Shown: one piece after another, positions 35,130 to 42,613 of the stretch | Layout: every line of letters starts with the position of its first letter | How positions within the stretch are numbered: position 1 is the stretch's first letter | Notes under the pieces: generated by a model | What the model was told of the DNA's origin: nothing | The model's input: only the letters and a program-made list of their open reading frames with translations | The model's database searches: none | Assembly (NCBI RefSeq): GCF_022968395.1 | Contig: NZ_JALJQZ010000026.1 | Span: forward strand, 1-56,276 | Source: Affinirhizobium lemnae | GTDB taxonomy: Bacteria > Pseudomonadota > Alphaproteobacteria > Rhizobiales > Rhizobiaceae | Direction: 5' to 3' | Length of the DNA: 56,276 bases | Made by a program: the position numbers and the translations under genes

Positions 35130-35288
35130 TGTCATACCTTCATATTCATGCGGCGGTGCTCACACTGCCGTGGTTTCATGAGCACGACGCCGGTCTCGCC
35201 GGTCGTGGCTTTTATGCAATCTCGTTGCGCTGGGGTCTCATGCGCCGATAAGCCAACGAGCTTCCGGCGACAGACTGCGCGATCTTTT

Positions 35289-35373
<85 letters not shown>

Positions 35374-35584
35374 GCCCCAAAACCGCGTCGAAATCCTCGC
35401 AGAGGCCTTCCGGAGCGCGCGTCTCTATAACAACCGTTTTTCTGCCACGCAAAGGAAAAATGACAAAGATCGTGGTGATCGCACCAAACCCCCAGATTTC
35501 ATCGGGTGTAACATTCTAGAGACCTCATCTACCTGAAATCACCTGGCCATGCATCTGAGGCATGCCTTCTATACGCATATCGCG

Positions 35585-35614
35585 CTGCACAATCCAACAG
35601 CCTCCGCGTATAAG
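35585..35614 (+). promoter_or_regulatory. Candidate promoter of the CCTCCTCCC hairpin RNA
   Basis: CTGCAC, 18 bases, TATAAG. It would start transcription near 35621, just ahead of the three CCTCCTCCC hairpins. Confidence 0.4.
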
Positions 35615-35620
35615 ATTGTT

Positions 35621-35815
35621 CAACAACGGGCCTTGAGCCCATGTGCTTCGGCTGATCGCTTGTCCTCCTCCCATACGATCGTCGCAATGGCCTAGCGACC
35701 TCCTCCCATTCGCCGGCCAACCCCCATGACGCCGCCGGTCCTCCTCCCCCGGCAGGCGTTATGCGTTTCAGAGCATCCATAATGCATTCGCTCAGGCAAA
35801 TTGCCCACTTTTTCG
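35621..35815 (+). ncRNA. Cuckoo (CcsR)-like small RNA cluster with three CCTCCTCCC loops
   Basis: Three consecutive hairpins each display the same 9-mer CCTCCTCCC in the loop, at 35664-35672, 35699-35707 and 35740-35748. Stem 1 is TGATCG/CGATCG (35653, 35676). Stem 2 is TGGCC/GGCCA plus GCG/CGC (35688, 35715). Stem 3 is ACGCC/GGCGT plus CCGG/CCGG (35729, 35755). The anti-Shine-Dalgarno motif in loops defines the 'cuckoo' RNA family, described as CcsR1-4 in Rhodobacter sphaeroides, where the RNAs are co-transcribed with a DUF1127 gene. A DUF1127 gene lies 150 bases downstream here. A small GGCA/TGCC hairpin with TTTTT (35795-35813) may end it. The ends are estimates. Confidence 0.65.
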
Positions 35816-35887
35816 CCACAAATCCTAACAAATTTGGCGGATGCATGCGTTTAGCGCATGGGTGGCATACGGAGCGAGCACTGTTCT

Positions 35888-35905
35888 TTTTTGCACCGCA
35901 GCATA
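35888..35905 (+). promoter_or_regulatory. Motif shared by the two DUF1127 genes, copy 1
   Basis: TTTTTGCACCGCAGCATA, 62 bases before the ATG at 35967. A near copy precedes the second DUF1127 gene (36290-36307). The TTGCAC core may be a -35 element or part of a shared activator site. Confidence 0.4.
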
Positions 35906-35966
35906 TACTGAACTTAATCGATTGAGAGGCGATCAACCGCCTCACCTAATCAGGAAGGATAGGGCC

Positions 35967-36113
35967 ATGAACATCGCACGCTCGCTTAACAACTGGCGCA
36001 AGTATCGTCAGACCGTAACCGAACTCGGCCGCATGTCGGACCGCGAATTGACTGACCTTGGCATTGGCCGCTCGGACATCCGTCGCGTTGCTCGTAACGC
36101 TGTTGGCATCTAG
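35967..36113 (+). CDS. DUF1127 domain protein, 48 residues
   Basis: A small basic protein with the full DUF1127 pattern: an amphipathic Arg-rich helix (RSLNNWRKYRQTV), Glu-Leu-x-x-Met-Ser-Asp-Arg-Glu-Leu, then LTDLGIGRSDI and a basic tail. Proteins of this size bind RNA and tune sRNA maturation and turnover; the R. sphaeroides homologue CcaF1 is encoded with cuckoo RNAs. The ATG at 35967 has AGGAAGGA upstream. It follows the CCTCCTCCC hairpin cluster and is closed by a strong terminator at 36165. Confidence 0.92.
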   Translation: MNIARSLNNWRKYRQTVTELGRMSDRELTDLGIGRSDIRRVARNAVGI

Positions 36114-36164
36114 GATTTCTGGGCGATCTGTCCACAACGTTTTAGCACCTGCTACGCTATAAAT

Positions 36165-36189
36165 AGCCTCCCGGAAGGGGGGCTTTTTT
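36165..36189 (+). terminator. Intrinsic terminator of first DUF1127 gene
   Basis: AGCCTCCC, GGAA tetraloop, GGGGGGCT (one T-G pair), then TTTTTT. Confidence 0.92.
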
Positions 36190-36289
36190 ATGGGCAGATC
36201 GCAGCGCCGCCCGTTATTTTACTGCTCATTAAAACAGCGAAGATGCAAAATTTAGCATCACAGTGCACAAATGCATAGCAGTCGCCCGC

Positions 36290-36307
36290 TTTTTGCACTG
36301 CAATGTA
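36290..36307 (+). promoter_or_regulatory. Motif shared by the two DUF1127 genes, copy 2
   Basis: TTTTTGCACTGCAATGTA, 77 bases before the ATG at 36384; 13 of 18 positions match copy 1 at 35888, including the whole TTTTTGCAC core. Confidence 0.4.
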
Positions 36308-36383
36308 CTAATGAGAGAATGTATAAGAGATCCATAGCCAAGGCGAACAGCGCCGGGCCAAACCAAAGCTAAGGATTACGACA

Positions 36384-36527
36384 ATGAACCCGATTCGCCT
36401 CGCAAAGAGCTGGATCAGCTACCGCCGCACAATGAACGAACTGAGCGGCCTTTCTTCTCAAGCTCTGTCTGACATTGGTCTGACACGCTACGATATCCGC
36501 AACGTCGCTTCGCGTTCTTTCCGTTAA
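36384..36527 (+). CDS. DUF1127 domain protein, 47 residues
   Basis: A second, short DUF1127 protein, paralogous to the one 270 bases upstream: MNPIRLAKSWISYRRTMNEL, then LSSQALSDIGLTRYDIRNVA and a basic end. It has the conserved Ser-Asp-Ile-Gly-Leu-x-Arg-x-Asp-Ile block. It has its own upstream motif and its own terminator, so the two genes are probably separate transcripts. No strong ribosome site is present apart from AAGGA nine to ten bases ahead. Confidence 0.9.
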   Translation: MNPIRLAKSWISYRRTMNELSGLSSQALSDIGLTRYDIRNVASRSFR

Positions 36528-36584
36528 TCGGAATGCGCCCTTCGGCATGATGCCGTTGGAGCTAGATATTGCTGATGATGCATG

Positions 36585-36614
36585 GCCCCCTGGCGAACGC
36601 TCTGGGGGCTTTTT
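36585..36614 (+). terminator. Intrinsic terminator of second DUF1127 gene
   Basis: GCCCCC, 13-base loop, GGGGGC, then TTTTT. Confidence 0.88.
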
Positions 36615-36668
36615 GCTGCCCGGATGATGGTCTCGAGAGGCGATGAGAAGTCCTCACCGCCTCGGACA

Positions 36669-36896
36669 TTATTGATCGGCGATTTCCGTTCGATCGACCA
36701 GCTTCAGCGTGTGGTCCGGCTGAACTACAAAGGTCTCAGCATACTTCTCCCCGCCGTCACGAACGGTCTGCGCAACGGTTGTGCCAACCATATTGATGCT
36801 GAGGCGACCTTCACTCGCATGGCTGAGATCGGCGGCAAAGGCGAGTGTGCTGATACCGATGACGAATGCGAAACCGGCAGCGATAATTTTCTTCAT
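36669..36896 (-). CDS. Small secreted hypothetical protein
   Basis: A 75-residue precursor with a clear Sec signal peptide (MKKIIAAGFAFVIGISTLAFA, cleavage near AFAA). The mature protein of about 54 residues has no Cys and no recognised family, and is expected in the periplasm. AGGAG stands nine bases ahead of the ATG. It lies alone between a DUF1127 gene and a nitronate monooxygenase gene. A 9-bp dyad is found 46-72 bases upstream. Confidence 0.65.
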   Translation of the reverse strand: MKKIIAAGFAFVIGISTLAFAADLSHASEGRLSINMVGTTVAQTVRDGGEKYAETFVVQPDHTLKLVDRTEIADQ

Positions 36897-36941
36897 GATC
36901 CGTTACTCCTTTCGAAGTCGGGGCACCCTGAACGGCCCCCG

Positions 36942-36968
36942 GCAGGCAGAGCAAATGCGTCTGCCTGC
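36942..36968. promoter_or_regulatory. 9-bp perfect dyad upstream of the small secreted protein gene
   Basis: GCAGGCAGA, nine-base spacer, TCTGCCTGC. It may be an operator or a leader hairpin; no T run follows on either strand. Confidence 0.35.
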
Positions 36969-37081
36969 TACCGATCTGGTCCTATCACGATGGCAAAACA
37001 ACGGCAGAAGCGTTCACCTTTACGTGCTTTGGCAGGTTGCGCTTCAGTGAGCGCGTGGCGATGGCCTTTTGTTTAAAAAGT

Positions 37082-38026
37082 CTATCTCCGCCGCAAAAAC
37101 GGATCCTCACAAGCGCTGGCCATTGATGCCTCGTATTCGGAAATCAGACGGCTGCACAGTTCGGACACGGATGGAATATCATCGATTGAGGCAACACCCT
37201 GCCCCGCAGACCAGACATTCTTCCAGGCCTTGGCTTCGTTTGCCATGTCCATGGGGCCATGCGACACGAGATTGCTTGGATCGAGACCAGCCGCAACAAT
37301 GCTCTGGCGCAGGAAATTGGCGTTCACGCCGGAAATTGCATCTGTGTAGATGATATCCCCAGCCGCGGCATTCCGGGTCATGACCTTCTGGTCGTCGCTG
37401 ACCATGGATTCTTTGGTCACCAGGAAGCGCGTTCCGAGGTAAGCGAGGTCCGCGCCCATCAAGCGAGCAGCGGCAATCTGCGCCCCGGTGCTCATGGCGC
37501 CAGAAAGCAGGATGGTGCCGGAAAAGAATGAGCGGATCTCGGGGATCAATGCGAATGGGCTCATCGTGCCCGCGTGCCCGCCCGCCCCTGCACAGACAGC
37601 AATAATGCCATCGACACCGGCTTCCGCAGCTTTTTCTGCATGCCGGCGATTGATCACGTCATGAAACACAAGCCCCCCATAGGAGTGGACGGCATTGACG
37701 ACATCCGGCACCGCGCCGAGCGATGTGATGACAACCGGAACCTTGTGCTCCACCACAGCACGCAGATCGGCTTCAATCCGCAGATTTGAGCGATGGACAA
37801 TGAGGTTGACACCAAACGGAGCCGCATGCGGCGTATCAGCAAGTCCGGTCCGGATCTCGTCGAGCCAGGCGACAAACCCATCGGTCGTGCGCTGGTTCAG
37901 CGCGGGAAACGTTCCCAGCAGCCCGGCCTTGCAGGTTTCAACAACGAGATCGGGACCCGAAGCCAGAAACATGGGTGCAGCGACGACGGGCAAACGCAGG
38001 TCGCGAAGTTGCGCAGGAATTGGCAT
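37082..38026 (-). CDS. Nitronate monooxygenase (2-nitropropane dioxygenase family)
   Basis: A 314-residue FMN-dependent TIM-barrel protein. It starts with LRLPVVAAPMFLAS and carries VCAGAGGHAG, the site of the catalytic-type His in class II enzymes. GTRFLVTKES follows, the usual phosphate-binding region for FMN. It oxidises alkyl nitronates such as propionate-3-nitronate, protecting against these toxins. The ATG at 38026 has a near-perfect GGGAGGA site, so the open frame up to 38188 is not used. Confidence 0.88.
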   Translation of the reverse strand: MPIPAQLRDLRLPVVAAPMFLASGPDLVVETCKAGLLGTFPALNQRTTDGFVAWLDEIRTGLADTPHAAPFGVNLIVHRSNLRIEADLRAVVEHKVPVVITSLGAVPDVVNAVHSYGGLVFHDVINRRHAEKAAEAGVDGIIAVCAGAGGHAGTMSPFALIPEIRSFFSGTILLSGAMSTGAQIAAARLMGADLAYLGTRFLVTKESMVSDDQKVMTRNAAAGDIIYTDAISGVNANFLRQSIVAAGLDPSNLVSHGPMDMANEAKAWKNVWSAGQGVASIDDIPSVSELCSRLISEYEASMASACEDPFLRRR

Positions 38027-38144
38027 CGGTCCTCCCAAGATCGATTTTTTCAATGCGCATGTTATAAACCGCAGTTTACGTAAACGGCAATAGGGATGCG
38101 ACGCTGCGTGTCGTCGTGGGCACGTCGCGAACTGCAAAGGCTGA

Positions 38145-38510
38145 TCAGAACAGTCTACGCTCACCCATCTTGAACCAGGCTTTGGCAATCTTGCCGTCCT
38201 GAACTTCGTAGATGCAAATGACCTCGACCTGACCTTTGCCCTCGGGGAAATTGCGGGTCACCAACTCATGATCAACGACAGTATTTCCCATCACAATGCG
38301 CGACAGGAGTTCTCCGTGCAGGTCCGGCTCCAGGAAGCGCTCGATGTGCCGCTTGCGGATATCTGCTCGTCCCACGCACAAAGTGTCATTCGGAAACGCA
38401 AGATAGTGGCAGTCATCTGCCCACCAGCGCATGAACTCGTCTATGTCTTTGCGGTTATAGGCATTGAGTTGCGACGAAATAACCTCTTCTGCACCCGGAA
38501 TAGATCGCAT
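38145..38510 (-). CDS. NTF2-like (SnoaL/steroid isomerase fold) protein
   Basis: A 121-residue protein with the NTF2-like cone fold: N-terminal helix (EEVISSQLNAYNRKDIDEFM), then WWADDCHYLAFP and a late strand pair ending VEVICIYEVQDGKIAKAWF. Members are enzymes or binding proteins of many kinds; the substrate is unknown. A palindromic site typical of TetR-family operators lies 19-44 bases upstream, so it may be part of an inducible response. Confidence 0.82.
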   Translation of the reverse strand: MRSIPGAEEVISSQLNAYNRKDIDEFMRWWADDCHYLAFPNDTLCVGRADIRKRHIERFLEPDLHGELLSRIVMGNTVVDHELVTRNFPEGKGQVEVICIYEVQDGKIAKAWFKMGERRLF

Positions 38511-38528
38511 GCCTGCTCCTCAATCTTC

Positions 38529-38554
38529 TGAAACGAAAACTCATCTTCGTTTCA
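38529..38554. promoter_or_regulatory. TetR-type operator candidate, 9-bp arms
   Basis: TGAAACGAA, eight bases, TTCGTTTCA, starting 19 bases upstream of the NTF2-like gene. Spacing and arm length suit a TetR-family dimer. Confidence 0.5.
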
Positions 38555-38653
38555 AGTTTTAAAGGTCAGGAATAGTCTGGGATAGTGGCACGGTCTACTC
38601 TGTCACCATGCAGAGCCGCCTCCGCGTGGTCGCATCGGCAAGGTTTTCAAGAC

Positions 38654-38686
38654 AAAAAAATAGCCCGCTGCTGGTACAGCGAGCCA
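38654..38686 (-). terminator. Intrinsic terminator of the small gene at 38705
   Basis: Ten paired bases (two G-T) around loop TACCAG, followed on the minus strand by TTTTTTT. It begins 19 bases after the stop codon. Confidence 0.85.
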
Positions 38687-38704
38687 ACATTTGACACCGG
38701 CGCC

Positions 38705-38923
38705 TCAGTGGCCGCGCGCCGCGGCCACCATTTCACGAAGCTGGTCTTCACTGCGAACACCCTGCCGATAAAGCTCGATGGTGATTGCTGCGAGACGATT
38801 GGTCTCTTCCTGATCATCGAGAGGGCAAATCTCCGCTTTCAAACGCTCGAAAACCTGCTGGCACTTCGCCAGATCCTCCGAGTTCAAAGGCTCCTGATTC
38901 CGCCTCGTTTCACTCCTGATCAT
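38705..38923 (-). CDS. Small conserved-type rhizobial protein, 72 residues
   Basis: A helical, soluble protein (LNSEDLAKCQQVFERL, then NRLAAITIELYRQGVRSEDQ). The pattern 'leucine-rich helix, Glu-x-x-x-Leu-Ala-Ala-x-x-Ile-x-Leu-Tyr-x-x-Gly' is common in small uncharacterised rhizobial proteins. No domain is named. AGGAG precedes the ATG at 38923 by about nine bases, and a good terminator follows. The upstream extension to 39148 is not supported. Confidence 0.6.
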   Translation of the reverse strand: MIRSETRRNQEPLNSEDLAKCQQVFERLKAEICPLDDQEETNRLAAITIELYRQGVRSEDQLREMVAAARGH

Positions 38924-39298
38924 AACTTCTCCTGCACTGCATGTGATAAGACCACTTTGGCGGCACGCACGGGCTCGCCTACAACATTCCTGTTCAGTGA
39001 TCTTTGATATGGATCGCCTTTGGCGAACAAACCCGCAGCAAAATGCGGGCACGACGACTCGTGACGCAAAACTGGCTAGATGATCGAAATCATTGACGAG
39101 ATCGCCCTTGCACGTACTCCGACAGGTATGCGTGGCTGAAAACAGCACGAGAGCGGGCGGTCGCGCTGCGCATTGGACCTGTGGCTGTACTTTTCATTAA
39201 CCTTCTCCCGCTCGGTCCGCCATAACGGTCGTCACGAGATTAGGTTCCGAAAAAACTTGAGCTTTATCCGATTTTGGCAGCGCGCCGTTGGAACCGCG
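38924..39298. other. 375-base intergenic region
   Basis: It lies between the small gene at 38705 and the end of the PhzF gene. It contains one hairpin, CCCGCA-gcaaaa-TGCGGG (39032-39049), without a T run, and presumably the promoter of the 38923 gene. I see no supported gene. Confidence 0.5.
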
Positions 39299-40216
39299 CT
39301 ACAGGAACAGTTCACCCGAGGCGATCCTGACCGCTTGTCCGCCGATCCTGGCCCGGAATATCTCGGCATCCTTGATGTCAATGTGCAGGTGAATATAGGA
39401 CGGACGGCCCATCTCGACGCCCTGCTCGATCAGGATCGGATGGTTCCCATCGGGCAATGCATCGAAATGGTGGATCGCGCCGGCCATGGCAGCGACAGCA
39501 CCGCCAGTCGCAGGATCTTCGGGGATTCCCATGTCTGGGGAAAACATACGTGCATGGAATTTGGCAGCATGGTGTACGCCAGCCCGACAATAGACATAGG
39601 CAGAGGTCAAGCGCCCCTCCACAAAGGGGGCGGCGCGCTCCCAAAGACCCGCATCAAATTCCAGCGATTGAACTGCAGCGAGATTATGGACGGGCATCAT
39701 GAGGAAGGGAACGCCCGCGCTCCAGACCGACGGAACATGATTCTCGAAACCCAGATCAGATAGCTTCAGGCCAAGCGCATCCGCCAATCCCTGGCGATCA
39801 AGATTGAGGTCGATCGGCGCGGGCTTTCTCGGCAGGTCGAACTCCGCAAATCCGGCCTGGCCTTCGGAAAGGCTGACGGCGCAACGAACCGGTCCGACAG
39901 TCTCTTCCAGCATGAACACCGTATCGAGCGTGGGTGCAGAATCAGAGCGGTTCATCTCTGTCAGCGCAATGGCAGTACCCACTGTCGGATGTCCAGCGAA
40001 AGGCAACTCACGTCCTGGCGTGAAGATTCTCAGCTTTGCAGCATGGGCGGGATTCTCTGCCTTGTGAACGAAAACCGTCTCCGACAGGTTCATTTCACCC
40101 GCAACCGCCTGCATCTTTTCGGTAGACCAATCATCGCCCCCGAAAACGACCGCCAGAGGATTTCCAGCCAGACGCTGGTCGGTGAAGACATCGTACACTA
40201 CGTAACGCAAAACCAA
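39299..40216 (-). CDS. PhzF family isomerase/epimerase-like protein
   Basis: A 305-residue member of the PhzF/diaminopimelate-epimerase-fold family. It has the N-terminal YDVFTDQRLAGNPLAVV, the catalytic-type Glu in MNLSETVFV, PFAGHPTVGTA, and the second-half EDPATGGAVAAMAG. Most non-phenazine PhzF proteins have unknown substrates. A TTG at 40216 is the best start: AGGAGG lies exactly seven bases before it and homologues begin just ahead of RYVVYDVFT. The ATG at 40234 would place the ribosome site inside the gene. Confidence 0.88.
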   Translation of the reverse strand: MVLRYVVYDVFTDQRLAGNPLAVVFGGDDWSTEKMQAVAGEMNLSETVFVHKAENPAHAAKLRIFTPGRELPFAGHPTVGTAIALTEMNRSDSAPTLDTVFMLEETVGPVRCAVSLSEGQAGFAEFDLPRKPAPIDLNLDRQGLADALGLKLSDLGFENHVPSVWSAGVPFLMMPVHNLAAVQSLEFDAGLWERAAPFVEGRLTSAYVYCRAGVHHAAKFHARMFSPDMGIPEDPATGGAVAAMAGAIHHFDALPDGNHPILIEQGVEMGRPSYIHLHIDIKDAEIFRARIGGQAVRIASGELFL

Positions 40217-40312
40217 GATGAAGCCTCCTGACATCCGCGAACCCAACGGGCTGCTCGCTGCAAGTTGGTCGACAAACTGTCCGAAACCTCCGCCGTGTTC
40301 AACCCGTGAACG

Positions 40313-41056
40313 TTATCTTCCAGAGAAAACAGATTGAACCGCGACACGCGTGAGATCGTCCATGGAATTGGCGAGCGAAGACCAGGAGTCCGGTTTGACG
40401 GCATAGACCGCATCAATCTCGGACAAGGTTTCGCTATTCATATGAACAGTCACACGGTCCAGGATCTCTGCATCGCTCCCGGGCAAGTAAACCGCCCTAA
40501 AGACGATGCAACGGCCGTTCGAATAGGCCGCAGACAATTGGCCTAGACCCGTCGCCTGCGATACATCAAGGCCCGTTTCTTCCCTGAGCTCGCGGTTCAT
40601 GCTGCCCATGACGTCGCAATATCCATCGACAACATCCGAGGGATCAAGCGATCCGGCGGCAAAACAGATGCGCCCGGCATTCGCCGTGTACGCCGCCATG
40701 CGGATGAGGATCGCGGAGCCATCTGTGGATACAGGAATTGCCGCGCCGAACAGCAACCGGATCTTTGCGCGGTCTTGCTGGCGACGCCACCAGAGCAGCG
40801 TCGAGAAGCGCGTCATCCTGGCTGTCGCCAAAAGCCGGTCATCCTGCTGGGTGATGGTCTCCTGCAGCAGGATGGGACCGTCGAATAAGTGGTGATTGGC
40901 TTGCTTCTCAAGCGCCCACTGTGCCTCTATCTCGGCGTGGTGTGCCTCCCAAAGAGAATGCGGACCATCCTCCACGATCACATCAACTGCTGAAATCGGG
41001 AAGGCCTGGAGAGGCGGCGAAGGGAAATCGATCGAGTTCGGATTTGAATCAGTCAT
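40313..41056 (-). CDS. NUDIX hydrolase-like protein
   Basis: A 247-residue protein with a NUDIX-like C-terminal domain. The core RELREETGL is intact, giving the Arg and metal-binding Glu residues. The preceding part of the box (Gly-x5-Glu) reads Asp and Cys instead, so the motif is partly degenerate. An N-terminal domain of about 100 residues is unassigned. The substrate is unknown. The start at 41056 is the first sensible ATG; the dozen codons upstream overlap the terminator of the aminotransferase gene. Confidence 0.8.
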   Translation of the reverse strand: MTDSNPNSIDFPSPPLQAFPISAVDVIVEDGPHSLWEAHHAEIEAQWALEKQANHHLFDGPILLQETITQQDDRLLATARMTRFSTLLWWRRQQDRAKIRLLFGAAIPVSTDGSAILIRMAAYTANAGRICFAAGSLDPSDVVDGYCDVMGSMNRELREETGLDVSQATGLGQLSAAYSNGRCIVFRAVYLPGSDAEILDRVTVHMNSETLSEIDAVYAVKPDSWSSLANSMDDLTRVAVQSVFSGR

Positions 41057-41075
41057 ATGCCAGAGATAGCAGCAT

Positions 41076-41106
41076 AAAAAGAGGCCCCGCAATCGCTCGC
41101 GAGGCC
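41076..41106 (-). terminator. Intrinsic terminator of the aminotransferase gene
   Basis: On the minus strand GGCCTCGC, eight-base loop, GCGGGGCC (one T-G pair), then TCTTTTT. It lies 26 bases after the stop at 41132. Confidence 0.8.
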
Positions 41107-41131
41107 GTAAAAACCGATAATCAGGAAACGT

Positions 41132-42358
41132 TCAAGCCGCCTTGACTTCCGCGCTCCGGATCAGGCGGCCCAGACGTTGGATACCTTCCTCAATCATCTG
41201 CTCATTCGCGCATGAGAAGGACAGGCGAAGGGTGTTTTCGCCGGAACGATCCGCGAAGAATGCCTGTCCCGGAACGAAAGCCACCTTTTCTGTTTCGATT
41301 GACCGTGCCAGCAGTTGAGCACCATCGAGACCCTTCGGAAGGGTTACCCAGATGAACATTCCACCCTCGGGTTTGGTCCAGCTTGTGCCTACTGGCATAT
41401 ACTTGTCCAACGCGGCCAGCATAGCATCGCGACGCGCACTATAAGCCGCGCCGATCTTGGCGACCTGATCGTCGAAGATGCGTTCCGCAACAGTGGCAAT
41501 CGCAATCTGATTGATCGTTGACGAATGGAGATCGGCAGCCTGCTTCATCAGGACAAGCTTGCGAATAACGCTCATGTTCGCGACGACGAAGCCGACGCGA
41601 AGGCCCGGAGCCAAGGTCTTGGAGAAGCTGCCAGAATAAATCGTCCGTGTATTTTCGATACTTCCCTTGCGCGCGATCTCGATGGCAAGTAGCGGAGAAA
41701 CCGGCTCGCCATTGTAGCGCAGCGACTGGTAGGCACCGTCCTCGATCACGGCAATATCCAGTTCGTCCGCCAGATCGAGAACCTTCTCACGCCCTTGGCG
41801 GTCGACAGTTTCGCCGGTGGGATTTGCAAAATCGGCCGAGAGGTAGGCAAACTTGACCGCGCCCCCATTTTTGGCAGCCTGTTCGCGATAGGTATCGGGC
41901 GTACGGTTGCCATTCGGGTTCAACTGATCGTAATACGGCTCATAGGCGTTGAACGCCTGCAAGGCACCCAGATAGGTCGGCCAGGTCACGAGAGCCGTAT
42001 CCTTCGGTGACAAAAAGAGCTTGCCAAGATAATCGAGCGCCTGCTGCGAACCGGAGGTGATGAAAACATTGTCGACCGTGCATTCAATGCCGATCTTCTT
42101 CATCTGGCCGACAAGCCATTCCCGCAGCGGCTTATAGCCTTCACTGACCGAGTACTGAAGCGCTGCATTCACCTGCGCGCTGGAAAAGATTTCAGCATAA
42201 GCATCCTTGAAGGCTGCATCGGGGAAGAGCGCCGGATCTGGAATGCCTCCGGCGAACGAGATGATGTCCGGTCGCTCAAGAAGCTTGAGCAGTTCACGAA
42301 TTTCAGAAGCGCGCATACGCGTGGAGCGTGTCGCAAAAATATGATCCCAATCGAGCAC
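41132..42358 (-). CDS. PLP-dependent class I/II aminotransferase (2-aminoadipate/MocR-type fold)
   Basis: A 408-residue fold-type I aminotransferase. It starts with a region like the LysN/AadR group (IISFAGGIPDPALFP). The cofactor Lys is in GSFSKTLAPGLRVG, with NPTG, the EDGAYQSLRY strand and a C-terminal RLSFSCANE that holds the substrate-carboxylate Arg. It is likely to act on branched-chain, aromatic or 2-aminoadipate substrates; the exact one is not readable. A 16-bp perfect dyad lies 45-81 bases upstream, pointing to tight control. Confidence 0.9.
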   Translation of the reverse strand: MLDWDHIFATRSTRMRASEIRELLKLLERPDIISFAGGIPDPALFPDAAFKDAYAEIFSSAQVNAALQYSVSEGYKPLREWLVGQMKKIGIECTVDNVFITSGSQQALDYLGKLFLSPKDTALVTWPTYLGALQAFNAYEPYYDQLNPNGNRTPDTYREQAAKNGGAVKFAYLSADFANPTGETVDRQGREKVLDLADELDIAVIEDGAYQSLRYNGEPVSPLLAIEIARKGSIENTRTIYSGSFSKTLAPGLRVGFVVANMSVIRKLVLMKQAADLHSSTINQIAIATVAERIFDDQVAKIGAAYSARRDAMLAALDKYMPVGTSWTKPEGGMFIWVTLPKGLDGAQLLARSIETEKVAFVPGQAFFADRSGENTLRLSFSCANEQMIEEGIQRLGRLIRSAEVKAA

Positions 42359-42402
42359 CGATGTTTCCTCTTATTTCGTTTCGTTGTCAAATTTTGTACA
42401 AC

Positions 42403-42439
42403 ATATTCGATAGGTCAGCAATACTGACCTATCGAATAT
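42403..42439. promoter_or_regulatory. 16-bp perfect inverted repeat upstream of the aminotransferase gene
   Basis: Arms 42403-42418 and 42424-42439 (ATATTCGATAGGTCAG and its exact complement) around loop CAATA. There is no T tract, and there is no upstream minus-strand gene to terminate. It may be an operator, a leader hairpin or a palindromic repeat element. Confidence 0.7.
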
Positions 42440-42613
42440 CCGACGACCCCTGGACGTAATGCTTAAGGTATTGTTTGCTCGCCTCTTTCTCCTCATTCAG
42501 CGAGCACGAAACCTCCCAAACAGCACGTTCCCTAGCAGAAAATCTTAGCTCGTGTGAAGAGCCCTGAACGCACAAGACGCTAATGGTTTCTTGAGAGAAG
42601 ATGCATAAGATTC

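Noticed and set aside
36582..37076. 164-codon plus-strand frame
   Set aside because: It starts inside the DUF1127 terminator and runs opposite the small secreted protein gene, which has a clear signal peptide and ribosome site.
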